A stretch of DNA of 64,000 nucleotides, taken from positions 172,880-236,879 of the forward strand of contig NZ_JASBQE010000006.1 of assembly GCF_029960785.1 (NCBI RefSeq), read 5' to 3'. This DNA comes from Polyangium sp. 15x6. GTDB lineage: Bacteria; Myxococcota_A; Polyangia; Polyangiales; Polyangiaceae. Of the stretch, positions 55,516-64,000 are shown piece by piece (position 1 is the stretch's first letter; every line of letters begins with the position of its first letter). The notes beneath the pieces are model-generated. The model saw only the letters and a list, made by a program, of their open reading frames with translations, was not told the DNA's origin and searched no databases. The translations under genes were made by a program, and so were the position numbers.

Positions 55516-58494
55516 ATGCGCCCTCGGCTCCTCCTCCCGCTCGTGCTCGCCGCCCTCGCCGGCCCCCCGGCTTGCCGCCCGCCGGCCGAGCATGGCGTCG
55601 AGCAGCGCCCGCCTCCGCGCGCCGAGCCGTCCGTGCAGGCGCCCGCGCCGCCGGATGCCGTGCCCGGTGCCGTCTGCACGCCCGGTGAGGGGCGATGCAC
55701 CTCCGAGGAGGTCGCGCTCGTTTGCCAGGGCGGCGAGCGCTGGGTGGAAGAGCGCTGCGGCGAGGGCTCGACCTGCCTCGGCGCAGGCTGCGTCTCCCTC
55801 CGCGCCGAAGGAAATCCGCCGGTCGCGCTCGCTCGGGAGGCGCTCCTCGCGCCGCAGGGCGAAGGCTGGTTCAACGCGTGGACCGCCGTGGGTCCGCTGC
55901 CGGGACCCTTACCGGAAGGCGAAGCGACGACGCCCCCCGACGCCGGCGCCCCGCCCTCGCCGCGCCCGATCTGCGCGAAGGACGGCTACGTCGACGTCCA
56001 CGAGAAGGCCGACGCCAAAAAAGGCCCGAAGCCGCCCACCCATTTCGTCCTGTCGGGCCAGCTCGTCTCGGGCCGCGCGCAGCGCATCCTCCTCGCCGCG
56101 GGCGTCTCCGGCCACGTGCGGATTTCCGTGGGCGGAAAGCGCATCCTCGACGCCACGCGCGAGGCCGATCCCCCGCCCTTCCGCGACGAGATGCGCGTCC
56201 CGCTCGACCTCGATCGGGGCGCCCATCGAATCATCGTCGAGGTCGAGCAACCGACCCCTGCGCCCACCGGCTTCTGGCTCCGCGCCCGCTCCCCTTCCGG
56301 CGGCCCAGCGCCGGACCTGCTCTTCGCCACGGCCCCCGAGGCCACATGCACGCCGGCCGAGCTCCTCCTCGCCGAGATCCACAAAAAGCCCACCGCCACG
56401 GGATTCGAGGTCTCCGTGCGACCCGCGTGGATCGGCCTCGGTCCTCGGAAAACGCAGGATCTCCCCTACCGCGCCGAGCTCGCCTCCGAAAAAAGCGAGC
56501 CCCGCCTGCTCGGCGAGGGTCTCGTGCCCGCCGCCTCGCTCGGCACCCCCGAGGGCGGGTTTTCCCTCCCCATTCCCTTCGAAAAAGCCGGGACGACCGA
56601 CCTCCGCCTCCGCCTCGGCGCGGCGCCCGGGACCGAGCAGAAGATCCCGCTCGTCTACCGCGGATCCTTACAAAAACGCGTCCTTTCGCTCGCGGGCAAA
56701 CGCGAGACCATCGAGAGCTCCTCGGCCACTCGCGGCGAAAAAGACAGCCTCCTCGCCCATATCGACGGCCTCGTCGAGAACCTCGCGCAAAATGATCCCG
56801 ACATCTCCTGGATCAAGCGCCAGACCGACGAAGCCGAGGCCCTCCTCGCCTCGCTCGAAAAGGGGGAAAACCCCTACGCCGGCCGGTTCGGCATCCAGCG
56901 CCGCGCCTATCGCAGCCCGCTCGACGGCCGCCTCCAGCCGTACGTCCTCCACGTCCCGCGGGCTTATCGCCCCGGGGGCAAACCGCTCCCGCTCGTCGTC
57001 GCCTCCCATGGGCTCGGCAATCGCCCGGAGATCGCGCTGCGGGTCGTCGTCGGCGAGGCGCCCGAGGCTGGCTTCAATGGCCTGCTCGAAGCGCGCCATT
57101 TCCCGGGCCTGCCGGATCTCGGCGCGTTCATCGTCGCGCCCTTTCAATTCGGCAATGCGGGCCAGCGCCACCTCGGCGAGGACGACGTCCTCCGCGTCGT
57201 CTCCGAGGTCCGCGCTCATTTCCCCATCGACGAACGCCGCATCTCCCTCACCGGCTACTCGCTCGGCGGCACGGTCGCGTTTTACCTCCCCCTCCATTAC
57301 CCGGACCTCTTCTCCGCCTCGGCCCCGCTCTGCGGCTATCCGAACCTGCTCGGCTGGGAGAGCATCCGAAAAGCCCCACACACGCCCTGGGAGGACGTTC
57401 TCCTCGCCAAACGGTACATCGTGAACTGGGCCGAGAATGGCCAGCACGTGCCGCTCTTCATCGTCCACGGCGGAAAGGACGATCCCACCCGCTCGCAGCT
57501 CGTCGCCGACCGCTATCGCTCCCTCGGCTATCCCTACAAGTTCGACGTCCAGGAGGATCTCGACCACAACGTCTGGGATTACGGCTACGAGGACGGCGAC
57601 ATGATCGGATGGCTGAAATCGCATCGCCGGCCGAAAGCCCCGGAGCGCGTCCGGTTCGTCACGGGCGAATGGCGGTACGACCGGGCGCACTGGGTGCGCC
57701 TGCTCGGCATGGAGGTCGAGGACAAGTTCGCCGAGATCGACGCCCGCCATTCGAAGGCGGACGGCATCACGGTGAAGACCCGCAACGTGGAGTCGTTCGC
57801 CCTCGATCTCGCGCAACTCTCGCTGCGCGAAGGCGCGGGCGTGACCGTGGACGGCGCGGTGATCGAAGGGCCGTTCGCGGCGGGGATGCTCTTTCTCGTC
57901 AAGAAGGGCGGCGCGTTCGTCCGCGTACCCGAAGAACCCTCGCGCAAAGGGCGCAAGCGCGCGGGCGTCTCGGGCCCGCTCGACGACATCGATCGCCACG
58001 GCCGCCTCGTCGTCTACGGAACCCAGGATCCGGCGCAGATCGAGACGAACCGCCTCGTCGCCGAGCATTTCGCCTCCTTCGACACCTTCGCGGCCCGCTT
58101 CCCGGTGAAATCGGACGTCGAGATCACCGACGCCGAGATCGATTCACGCAGCCTCGTCCTCGTTGGAAACCCCCGCTCGAACCGGGTCACCGCGCTCCTC
58201 GAGAGCGCGCTCCCCGTGCGCTTCGAGCCCTCCGCGCTCACGTTCCGCGGCAAGCGGCACGAGGGCGAGGACGTCGGGCTCTCCTTCATTTACCCTCACC
58301 CGCGCAATCCGGACGAATACGTCGTCGTACACGCCGGCGTGGGCTCCGCCGGCACCCTCGCGAGCCGCCACCTCCCGCGCTTCTCACCTGATTTCGTCGT
58401 CTATGACGGACGCATGACGGTACAGCGTGGTGGTCACTTGCTCGACCGGCGCGCGGCGATCGAGGGCGGCTTCTTCGGGATCGACTGGAATTGA
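55516..58494 (+). CDS. Secreted lipoprotein hydrolase (prolyl-oligopeptidase/PHB-depolymerase-like alpha/beta fold)
   Basis: 992 residues. Lipoprotein signal ending LAGPPAC (Cys20). A Cys-rich module (AVCTPGEGRCTSEE; CGEGSTCLGAGC) resembles the cysteine-rich inserts of myxobacterial surface enzymes. Residues about 130-280 and 300-400 are beta-rich. The alpha/beta-hydrolase domain covers about 470-710: RPGGKPLPLVVASHGLGN, nucleophile in GYSLGGTVAFY (Ser about 582), Asp in VHGGKDDPTRS and His in EDLDHNVWDYGY. The C-terminal about 280 residues are another beta-type domain. Likely an esterase or peptidase on the cell surface; the substrate is open. Second member of a pair with the pectin acetylesterase-like gene. 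Confidence 0.8.
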   Translation: MRPRLLLPLVLAALAGPPACRPPAEHGVEQRPPPRAEPSVQAPAPPDAVPGAVCTPGEGRCTSEEVALVCQGGERWVEERCGEGSTCLGAGCVSLRAEGNPPVALAREALLAPQGEGWFNAWTAVGPLPGPLPEGEATTPPDAGAPPSPRPICAKDGYVDVHEKADAKKGPKPPTHFVLSGQLVSGRAQRILLAAGVSGHVRISVGGKRILDATREADPPPFRDEMRVPLDLDRGAHRIIVEVEQPTPAPTGFWLRARSPSGGPAPDLLFATAPEATCTPAELLLAEIHKKPTATGFEVSVRPAWIGLGPRKTQDLPYRAELASEKSEPRLLGEGLVPAASLGTPEGGFSLPIPFEKAGTTDLRLRLGAAPGTEQKIPLVYRGSLQKRVLSLAGKRETIESSSATRGEKDSLLAHIDGLVENLAQNDPDISWIKRQTDEAEALLASLEKGENPYAGRFGIQRRAYRSPLDGRLQPYVLHVPRAYRPGGKPLPLVVASHGLGNRPEIALRVVVGEAPEAGFNGLLEARHFPGLPDLGAFIVAPFQFGNAGQRHLGEDDVLRVVSEVRAHFPIDERRISLTGYSLGGTVAFYLPLHYPDLFSASAPLCGYPNLLGWESIRKAPHTPWEDVLLAKRYIVNWAENGQHVPLFIVHGGKDDPTRSQLVADRYRSLGYPYKFDVQEDLDHNVWDYGYEDGDMIGWLKSHRRPKAPERVRFVTGEWRYDRAHWVRLLGMEVEDKFAEIDARHSKADGITVKTRNVESFALDLAQLSLREGAGVTVDGAVIEGPFAAGMLFLVKKGGAFVRVPEEPSRKGRKRAGVSGPLDDIDRHGRLVVYGTQDPAQIETNRLVAEHFASFDTFAARFPVKSDVEITDAEIDSRSLVLVGNPRSNRVTALLESALPVRFEPSALTFRGKRHEGEDVGLSFIYPHPRNPDEYVVVHAGVGSAGTLASRHLPRFSPDFVVYDGRMTVQRGGHLLDRRAAIEGGFFGIDWN

Positions 58495-58518
58495 GTTCCC
58501 TTCCGGGACACCTTAGCG
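58491..58518 (+). promoter_or_regulatory. Candidate promoter just before the pectin acetylesterase-like gene
   Basis: TTGAGT (58491-58496), 16-bp spacer, TTAGCG (58513-58518), 7 bp before the ATG at 58526. Initiation would be at or within a base or two of the start codon, and no ribosome site is present. Confidence 0.35.
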
Positions 58519-58525
58519 TCGATCC

Positions 58526-59767
58526 ATGCGCACGCACTCGATCCCGTGGCTTGGTTTCGCCGCGCTCGTGACCGCGCTTTGTGCGGGCTGCGGCGGTGAT
58601 TCGGAACCTCTCACGACGTCGGGCCTCCTGGCCGGCGGCAGCGCGTCGAGCGGCGCGGGAGGATCCGGGGGCGCGGGTGGTGGCGGCAACGGCGGCGCCG
58701 GGCCGACGTGTTCGCCCGAGGGCCCCTTCGACGGCCCCGCGATCAAGCCGATCGACGCGCCGCCCGGCGAATGGACCTGGATCCCGGTCGACGGCGCGAA
58801 ATGCCGCGACGGCTCGCCCACGGGGTTCGGCATTCGCCCCCGGACGGGCTCGGACAAACTCGTCCTCTACCTCGAAGGCGGCGGCGCCTGCTTCAATGGC
58901 ACGACCTGCGGCATCAACCCGGGCAGCTTCGGCTCCATCACGTTCGCCGGCTGGAAAGGGACGGTCGGGAGCAGCGGCATCTTCGACACGGGCAAGGACG
59001 ACAATCCGGTCAAGGACTGGAACATGGTCTACGTCCCGTATTGCTCGGGCGACATCCACGCGGGGAAAGCGAACGACGTCGACATCCCCGGCGCGCTCAC
59101 GCCGAAGGATCAAGACTTCGTCGGGTACGACAACATTTACTTGTATCTCAAACGAATCATCCCCACGTTCCCCGGCCTGTCGAAGGTCTTGCTCACGGGC
59201 ATCAGCGCGGGCGGGTTCGGCGCGGCGTACAACTACGATCGCGTGGCGCAGGCGTTTTGCCCGACGCCCGTGGTCCTGATCGACGACTCCGGCCCGCCGA
59301 TGTCGGATTCGTACATCGCCCCCTGCCTGCAGGATCGCTGGCGCACGCTCTGGAACCTGAAAGAGACGCTGCCGGCCGATTGCGCCGACTGCACCGGCGC
59401 GGACGGCGGCGGGATCGTCCATTACGTGGACTACATCGGCAAGAAGTACCCGACGAGCCGGCTCGGGCTCATCTCGTCCACGCGCGACAGCGTCATCACG
59501 CTCTTCTTCGGCTACGGCAAGAACGACTGCCAGAACATCGACGGCATCGCCACCGCGGTCTCGGGCGAGGTGTACGCGCAAGGGCTCGACGAGCTACGCA
59601 AGACCCACATGAACGGTCCGGGCAACTGGGCGACGTACTACGTCGACAGCACGATGCACACGTACCTGATCACCGGGCTCTACACGACGAGCGTGAACGG
59701 GAAGAAGCTCTCGGACTGGATCGGCGACGTCGTGAACGACGGGCCGATGGAGCACATCGGGCCCTGA
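58526..59767 (+). CDS. Pectin acetylesterase/Notum-family lipoprotein
   Basis: 413 residues. Lipoprotein signal ending ALCAGCGG (Cys22), then a Gly/Ser/Ala linker (SASSGAGGSGGAGGGGNGG). The enzyme domain shows the pectinacetylesterase family motifs: KLVLYLEGGGACFNGTTC, NMVYVPYCSGDIHAG, nucleophile in LLTGISAGGFGAAYN, and the His in DSTMHTYLI. The family removes acetyl groups from polysaccharides, or acyl groups from proteins in Notum. Several paired Cys fit a secreted protein. In a predatory or cellulose-degrading myxobacterium a polysaccharide substrate is plausible. It ends 8 bp before a strong hairpin terminator. Confidence 0.88.
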   Translation: MRTHSIPWLGFAALVTALCAGCGGDSEPLTTSGLLAGGSASSGAGGSGGAGGGGNGGAGPTCSPEGPFDGPAIKPIDAPPGEWTWIPVDGAKCRDGSPTGFGIRPRTGSDKLVLYLEGGGACFNGTTCGINPGSFGSITFAGWKGTVGSSGIFDTGKDDNPVKDWNMVYVPYCSGDIHAGKANDVDIPGALTPKDQDFVGYDNIYLYLKRIIPTFPGLSKVLLTGISAGGFGAAYNYDRVAQAFCPTPVVLIDDSGPPMSDSYIAPCLQDRWRTLWNLKETLPADCADCTGADGGGIVHYVDYIGKKYPTSRLGLISSTRDSVITLFFGYGKNDCQNIDGIATAVSGEVYAQGLDELRKTHMNGPGNWATYYVDSTMHTYLITGLYTTSVNGKKLSDWIGDVVNDGPMEHIGP

Positions 59768-59775
59768 AAAAGAAC

Positions 59776-59804
59776 GAGGGGCCGGGGGAGGGACCCGGCC
59801 CCTC
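59776..59804. terminator. Bidirectional hairpin terminator
   Basis: Perfect 11-bp stem GAGGGGCCGGG / CCCGGCCCCTC with a 7-nt loop (59787-59793), between the convergent pectin acetylesterase-like gene and the lipoprotein gene at 59834. No T-run. Confidence 0.78.
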
Positions 59805-59833
59805 ATGACGAGAGGTTTGTCAGGGCGCTGGAA

Positions 59834-60550
59834 TCAGCGCTGCGCGACCCGACGCGGGCGAAGCGTGACCGCCGCGATCCGGAGCGGCTCGAGCGTGCTC
59901 TCGCCGAGGGCCGTGACGAAGTCGTCGTTCGCCGTGAGCACGGAATCACCCGCGATCACGAAGCGCTCGCCGCCCTCGCCTTCCGCGACGAGCTGATCCT
60001 GCGGCACGATCCGGCCTTCGCGCAGCGTCGCGTCGAGGACACGCACGTCGGGCGAGGCGCTCGTCGCGCGCAGCGTGACCCACGCGCTCACGGGCGTCGG
60101 CAGGGTCGCGAAGGACGTGTTCCCCGCGAAACCCGCGTACACCCAGGGGGTGTCCTTGGCCATTCGCTTCCAGCCGGCGCCTTGCTCGTCTTGCACGTAA
60201 AACGCGCCGTGCGCCGCGTCCGCGATGAGCCGTCGCGTCACGCCATTCGCGCCCGTCGCGGTCACGTCGGCGTACACGAGGCGGCCATCCGGGCCGAGCT
60301 CGGCGTATTCCATCACCTTCATCGCAGCGACCTGCGAGACGCCCGAAAGCGTCTCCGAGCCATCGTTGCGGACCGTGCGCTCGACACGTGCATGAGGCAC
60401 TGAGCCCTGGGAGAACACGTAGACGTGGTCTCCTGCCAGGCCGGGCGCCTCCACGCACGCCTCACCCGAGGAGGCGGCGTTCCCGCAGCCCGCCGAAAGC
60501 GAAGCCACGAGCGCCGAGAGAACCAGAGCGGAGATGTGTTGCGTCTTCAT
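59834..60550 (-). CDS. Lipoprotein of unknown function
   Basis: 238 residues. Lipoprotein signal ending VASLSAGC (Cys22). The mature part alternates beta strands (DHVYVFSQGSVPHARVERTV; VMEYAELGPDGRLVYADVTA; SAWVTLRATSASPDVRVLDA) and ends basic (AAVTLRPRRVAQR). Two Cys besides the anchor (ACVEA). It looks like a beta-sandwich surface protein; no family named. Convergent with the esterase gene across a shared terminator; upstream lies the OPT transporter gene. Confidence 0.7.
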   Translation of the reverse strand: MKTQHISALVLSALVASLSAGCGNAASSGEACVEAPGLAGDHVYVFSQGSVPHARVERTVRNDGSETLSGVSQVAAMKVMEYAELGPDGRLVYADVTATGANGVTRRLIADAAHGAFYVQDEQGAGWKRMAKDTPWVYAGFAGNTSFATLPTPVSAWVTLRATSASPDVRVLDATLREGRIVPQDQLVAEGEGGERFVIAGDSVLTANDDFVTALGESTLEPLRIAAVTLRPRRVAQR

Positions 60551-60671
60551 GGCACCCCTAATCGAGCGACGGGGTGCCGTTATTTCAAGACGTCGCGATT
60601 TTTTCTTTCGGCGGACGCGGGAGGTCCGAAGGACGAACCCTCGCGATCCTGATCACACGCGCGCGGCGCCG

Positions 60672-62552
60672 TCAGGATTGCGACGTCGGAGGCGCGGCGG
60701 GCGGCGGGGGCGTGGCCGCGGCGGGCTTGAGCAGGACGTTCGAGAAGAGGCCGTGCAAGCCGACGGCGAGCGCGTAGAGCGCCTCGCCCGCGATGAGGCC
60801 GCCGCCGACGAGCGACGTCGTGCTCATGTCCTCGGGCAGATCCTCGCCATCCTTCTTTTGCTTCGCAGCCATGCTCTTCTGCCAGGTGTTGTACGCGGAC
60901 GAACCCACGCCGCCGACCGCGAACCAGACGCAGACCATGAGCTCGACGAAGCCGCCGAACGACGACGCGTACGGGCTCGGCAAGAGGAACGCGTCCACCA
61001 CGAAGCCCGTGGCAAACCCTTCCTTCGAGCCCTTCACGAAGTTCTTGTAGCGCTCGCTCGCGTGGATGACCTTGCGGAGGATCTCGGTGCCGATGCCGAT
61101 CGCGAGGCCGATCGCGAGCGCCTTGACCTTGTAGGTCGGCAGGTAGCCGATGTCCTGGAGCGCGCCGACGAACTTGAACGTCATCGCGCTCTGCCACTGC
61201 CCGACGTCGGCCTTCGGATCCGCGAACGAGTTGATCGTCAGCACCGGGTAGGCCTTCATGAAGGTCTGCGCGAGCACGACGCAGAGCACCGCGCCCATCA
61301 AGATGCCGATGCTCTGGTAGCGGAACTGCACCGTGCGGTTCGTGCCGAGGCGATACCCCGTCGAGCGATCCTGCTGCATGTCGCCGCCGACCGAGCACGC
61401 GACGAGCAAGATGCTCGCGCTCATGAGCCCGACGCGCGGATCCTTGAGGCCGAGGCCGCTCATGAGCAGCACCGCGATCACGAACGCGCTCGAGATCGGG
61501 TTCGAGTCGCTGATGCCGAGCGAGATGCCGTTGATCAGCACGAACACGCTCGTCAGCAGGATGGCGAAGATCGTGAACGTGATCGGCTGCCCCATCACGA
61601 GCGTCGAGACGGCCACGAGCGCCGCCGCCCAGAAGACGATCCACGCGACGAGCCGCTTCGGGTTCACCTGCTTCCACGCGTCCTTCGCGTCCGCCTCCAT
61701 GGGCTTGCCCGCCTGCGCGCGCACGCGCCGGACAGCCTCGACAGCGATGAGCGACATGTCGACCACCGCCGCGCCGAGGATCATCGCCAGCGCGATGAGG
61801 AAGCCGATCTTGCGGAAGCTCTCGCCCTCCTTGAGCCAGCCGATCGAGACGAGGTACGGCGTGATCCACTTGCCGATGAGGCCCATCAAGAGCGCGGGGA
61901 TCGCGATGCGCGCGCCGACGACCATGCCCGCGCCGATCGTCGACGCCGAGAGCTGCGTGGCGCCGACGGCCGGGAGCTTCTCCACGAGCGCCGCGAACAC
62001 CACGCCCGCGCCCGTGCCGCCGCCGAGCTGCCCGATCGAGCGCTTGAGCAAGCGTTTGTCCGTGAGCGCACGGAGGATGTTCGCGACCGCGTAGCCGCTC
62101 GGGTAATCGAGCTTCAAACGGTCGACGAGGATCGGCGTGTACACCATGCCGAGGCCGACGCCGAACATGCCGATGCAGGCGAAGTAGAGCGCGAGGTGAT
62201 GCCACGGCGGCATCGGGATCCCGAGCCACGTCATCGCCTGGATGAGCACGCCCATGCCCGCCATGCCCGCGACGCTCGCGGCCATCGTCTGCATGTAGTT
62301 CGCGCCGTGTTTGCCCTCGGGCCCGTAGCCGTACGTGACCGCGCTGCCGAGGATCCCCGCGAGCACCTGTCCGCCGACGAAGAACCCGAGGCTGAAGTTC
62401 ATGTACGCAGCGGCGATGCCGCCGAGCGGGCCGAGGACCAGGATCGCCACGGCCGAAAGAAGCGCGTGGTAGGCCGGCGTGTCGATCTTCGGGAGGAAGG
62501 CAAACTTGGGGCGCGGCGCCTCCTCGGCGGCGGCAGGCGAAGGGGTTGTCAT
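60672..62552 (-). CDS. OPT-family oligopeptide (or metal-chelate) transporter
   Basis: 626 residues from ATG 62552. About 14-16 membrane helices fill most of the length. It follows the OPT family layout: GGIAAAYMNFSLGFFVGGQV near the first helices, TYGYGPEGKHGANYMQTMAAS, YFACIGMFGVGLGMVYTPIL, LKLDYPSGYAVANILRALT, and SVGGDMQQDRSTGYRLGTNR. OPT proteins import oligopeptides, glutathione or siderophore-like metal chelates by proton symport. A Pro/Ala-rich tail (AAATPPPPAAPP) ends the protein. A TAGCAT box 10 bp before the ATG and no ribosome site suggest a very short leader. Confidence 0.87.
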   Translation of the reverse strand: MTTPSPAAAEEAPRPKFAFLPKIDTPAYHALLSAVAILVLGPLGGIAAAYMNFSLGFFVGGQVLAGILGSAVTYGYGPEGKHGANYMQTMAASVAGMAGMGVLIQAMTWLGIPMPPWHHLALYFACIGMFGVGLGMVYTPILVDRLKLDYPSGYAVANILRALTDKRLLKRSIGQLGGGTGAGVVFAALVEKLPAVGATQLSASTIGAGMVVGARIAIPALLMGLIGKWITPYLVSIGWLKEGESFRKIGFLIALAMILGAAVVDMSLIAVEAVRRVRAQAGKPMEADAKDAWKQVNPKRLVAWIVFWAAALVAVSTLVMGQPITFTIFAILLTSVFVLINGISLGISDSNPISSAFVIAVLLMSGLGLKDPRVGLMSASILLVACSVGGDMQQDRSTGYRLGTNRTVQFRYQSIGILMGAVLCVVLAQTFMKAYPVLTINSFADPKADVGQWQSAMTFKFVGALQDIGYLPTYKVKALAIGLAIGIGTEILRKVIHASERYKNFVKGSKEGFATGFVVDAFLLPSPYASSFGGFVELMVCVWFAVGGVGSSAYNTWQKSMAAKQKKDGEDLPEDMSTTSLVGGGLIAGEALYALAVGLHGLFSNVLLKPAAATPPPPAAPPTSQS

Positions 62553-62716
62553 CGGGAACGGGATGCTAGCAGCACGGACGGGCGCGCCTAGCGCTGGATC
62601 GCAGGCAAAGTATGTCCGGGAAGACCCGCCAGCCGGGGAGGCCGAAGAGAGTCTGGACGAACCGCCCAAGCCCGCTCGCCAGCGGGCTCGACGGACCCTA
62701 TGGTCTCCGGGCCACG

Positions 62717-63883
62717 ATGATCCCTACGCGTTACCAGAACCTCGAGGAAGCCCGCGCACGCTTCGGCGACCGCGTGGACCGTCTTGCGCCGTTCCTGCTC
62801 CGCGGCGATCCGCTGGCCGACGCGGTGATCGAGGAGATGGAGGGCGCCCCCGCCGGTCGCGGGTTTTCCCTCCTGGACAAGGCCCTCCGCGCCCCGGACA
62901 CGCGCGGGCTCGATCTGCCCCCGGCGATGCGCGCCTTCCTCGAATGGTCCTCGCACGTGCCCGCCTGGGTCGACTGGGACGCCATCCGGCGCGGTGGCGA
63001 GCTGCTCTTGCGCTCGGGGGCCCTCGGGGGCGCAGTGCTCGGTACCTACTCGCTCGTGCTCGGGTACACCTCGCCCGGGGGCAACAAGCCCCTCGTTTTC
63101 TCGGGTCAACTCGTGGAGCGCGCGCCACGCCGCCTGGGCGAGACCTCGCGCTTCGTGCAAGCGACGGCGCAGCCCGGCGGGCTTCTTCGCACAGGCGAGG
63201 GATTCGCGATCACGCTGAAGGTGCGGCTCATGCACGCGAAGGTGCGGCAGATGCTCTCGCGTTCGCCCAAATGGAACACGGCCGCATGGGGTCTGCCCGT
63301 GAACCAGCACGACATGGCAGGCACGTCGCTGCTCTTTTCGCTCGTGTTCCTCGAAGGGATCCGCGCATTCGGGCTGGAGATCGATCGAGACGAGGCCGAG
63401 TGCTTCATGCACCTCTGGCGTTACTCGGGGCACCTCATCGGCGTGGATCCCGAGCTGTTGCCCGCGAGCGAGTTCGACGCATGGAACCTCGCAAACCTCA
63501 TCCGCGCGACAGAAGGCCGGCCCGACGACGACTCGCGGGCGCTCACGCAAGCCCTCTTCGAATCGCCAATCCAGCAAGCAAGGACGCCAGAGGAGAAGCG
63601 GCTCGGCGTCTTCCGGCGAAACATCGGCATGGGTTTTTCGCGAGGGCTGCTCGGCGACGAGCTCGCCGACGAGCTCGGAATCGAGCGCACGCCGTTCGTC
63701 GCAGCATTCCACGCCCTCCGCGCAGTGACGCGTGTAGCCGAGCAAGCACGCAAGCGCTCACCAGCAGCGCATCGCAAAGCCATCGGCTCAGGCGCGCGTT
63801 ACTGGGACATGGTGGTGCAGGAGGGCCTCGGAGGCGCCCCAGCGCATTTCGCGCCGCCTGAGCGCCTCTCGCGCGCAGCGTAG
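62717..63883 (+). CDS. MpaB/latex-clearing-protein-type oxygenase (DUF2236)
   Basis: 388 residues from ATG 62717 (MIPTRYQNLEE); an ATG at 62612 would add 35 Arg/Pro-rich residues outside the family domain. The protein matches the DUF2236 family that includes MpaB and rubber oxygenase Lcp: PAWVDWDAIRRGGELLLR, GGAVLGTYSLVLGYTS, RFVQATAQPGG near the middle, the haem-region His motif LPVNQHDMAGTSLLFSLVF and the later MHLWRYSGHLIGV. Lcp-type enzymes bind haem b and cleave polyisoprene; MpaB homologues cleave prenyl side chains. The substrate here is unknown. Divergent from the OPT gene, followed immediately by repeat copy C. Confidence 0.8.
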   Translation: MIPTRYQNLEEARARFGDRVDRLAPFLLRGDPLADAVIEEMEGAPAGRGFSLLDKALRAPDTRGLDLPPAMRAFLEWSSHVPAWVDWDAIRRGGELLLRSGALGGAVLGTYSLVLGYTSPGGNKPLVFSGQLVERAPRRLGETSRFVQATAQPGGLLRTGEGFAITLKVRLMHAKVRQMLSRSPKWNTAAWGLPVNQHDMAGTSLLFSLVFLEGIRAFGLEIDRDEAECFMHLWRYSGHLIGVDPELLPASEFDAWNLANLIRATEGRPDDDSRALTQALFESPIQQARTPEEKRLGVFRRNIGMGFSRGLLGDELADELGIERTPFVAAFHALRAVTRVAEQARKRSPAAHRKAIGSGARYWDMVVQEGLGGAPAHFAPPERLSRAA

Positions 63884-63885
63884 CG

Positions 63886-64000
63886 CCGGGGTTTCACCCC
63901 GGACCCCGACCAGGGGTTGTCCACCCCTGGACCCGGACCAGCGCAAGCGCTGGACCCGGGGTCGATGAACTGCGCGATGCGCAGTTCATCGAACAGGCCG
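63886..64000 (+). repeat. Multi-hairpin 3'-end repeat, copy C (cut by window edge)
   Basis: Begins 3 bp behind the oxygenase stop. Hairpin 1 CCGGGGT-TTC-ACCCCGG (63886-63902). Hairpin 2 CCAGGGG-N7-CCCCTGG (63910-63930). Hairpin 3 CCAGCGC-AA-GCGCTGG. Hairpin 4 TCGATGAACTGCGC-GAT plus perfect arm (63962-63992). Continues past the window as GAACAGGCCG, the same bases that follow copy B at 45724. Confidence 0.92.

Noticed and set aside
62612..62716. Upstream ATG for the oxygenase gene
   Set aside because: The added 35 residues are Arg/Pro-rich and outside the family domain, and would leave only 59 bp for two divergent promoters. Not excluded.

Overview
The window reads as chromosomal DNA of a myxobacterium, most likely of the Sorangium/Polyangium branch (Polyangiales). 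The basis is very high G+C with codons ending almost always in G or C, dense lipoprotein genes, a kinase/sigma-54-activator hybrid, TPR-rich envelope machinery ending in an AgmX/PglI-type C-terminal domain, an outer-membrane protein with thrombospondin type 3 repeats, and long Pro/Ala-rich linkers. This is inference from gene content; there is no rRNA or tRNA in the window. About 50 protein genes cover roughly 94% of it. No insertion sequence, prophage, CRISPR array or tRNA was seen.

Layout. 1-4370: the end of an outer-membrane barrel gene overlaps a 13-haem cytochrome gene (a porin-cytochrome pair), followed by a small protein, a mono-haem lipoprotein with a non-standard start, and a DUF3105 lipoprotein. 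4482-8693: one 1403-residue protein joins a Ser/Thr kinase, helical repeats, GAF, a sigma-54 AAA+ domain and a Fis helix-turn-helix. 8703-11846 (minus): a cytochrome-oxidase assembly operon (cupredoxin-like lipoprotein, haem O synthase, DUF420, SCO1). 11967-19990: housekeeping and envelope genes (YbjN-like, TonB-like, SDR, LPG-synthase-type membrane protein, SUKH-like, RluA-family synthase). 20474-23809: an unknown protein, a ParE/RelE-type toxin-antitoxin pair, a GT-C glycosyltransferase and Maf. 23993-26826: OmpA/TSP3 protein coupled to a PPC/DUF296 protein.

26930-41573 (minus) is the most distinctive block: ten co-directional genes. It holds a periplasmic Met/Pro/Gln-rich protein, two large TPR proteins, a TPR lipoprotein, an 83-residue secreted protein, a TolQ-topology membrane protein and an FHA-like/AgmX-PglI protein. 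Downstream, behind a strong promoter of its own, follow a periplasmic protein, an outer-membrane beta-barrel and a Wza-like (OPX) lipoprotein. The first part resembles the Glt/Nfs trans-envelope machinery of Myxococcus; the second looks like a polysaccharide export pore. An ECF sigma/anti-sigma pair starts divergently at 42059.

43823-64000: secreted lipoproteins, a PilZ protein, an ArnT-like glycosyltransferase, era and der in tandem, membrane proteins, two secreted alpha/beta-hydrolase-type enzymes, an OPT transporter and an MpaB/Lcp-type oxygenase.

The best candidate for something undescribed is a multi-hairpin repeat of about 110-145 bp. It occurs four times (19604, 45618, 45804 inverted, 63886), each time right behind a stop codon and in the orientation of that gene. 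Its stems change by compensating base pairs between copies, which points to selection on a folded RNA or DNA structure at gene 3' ends.
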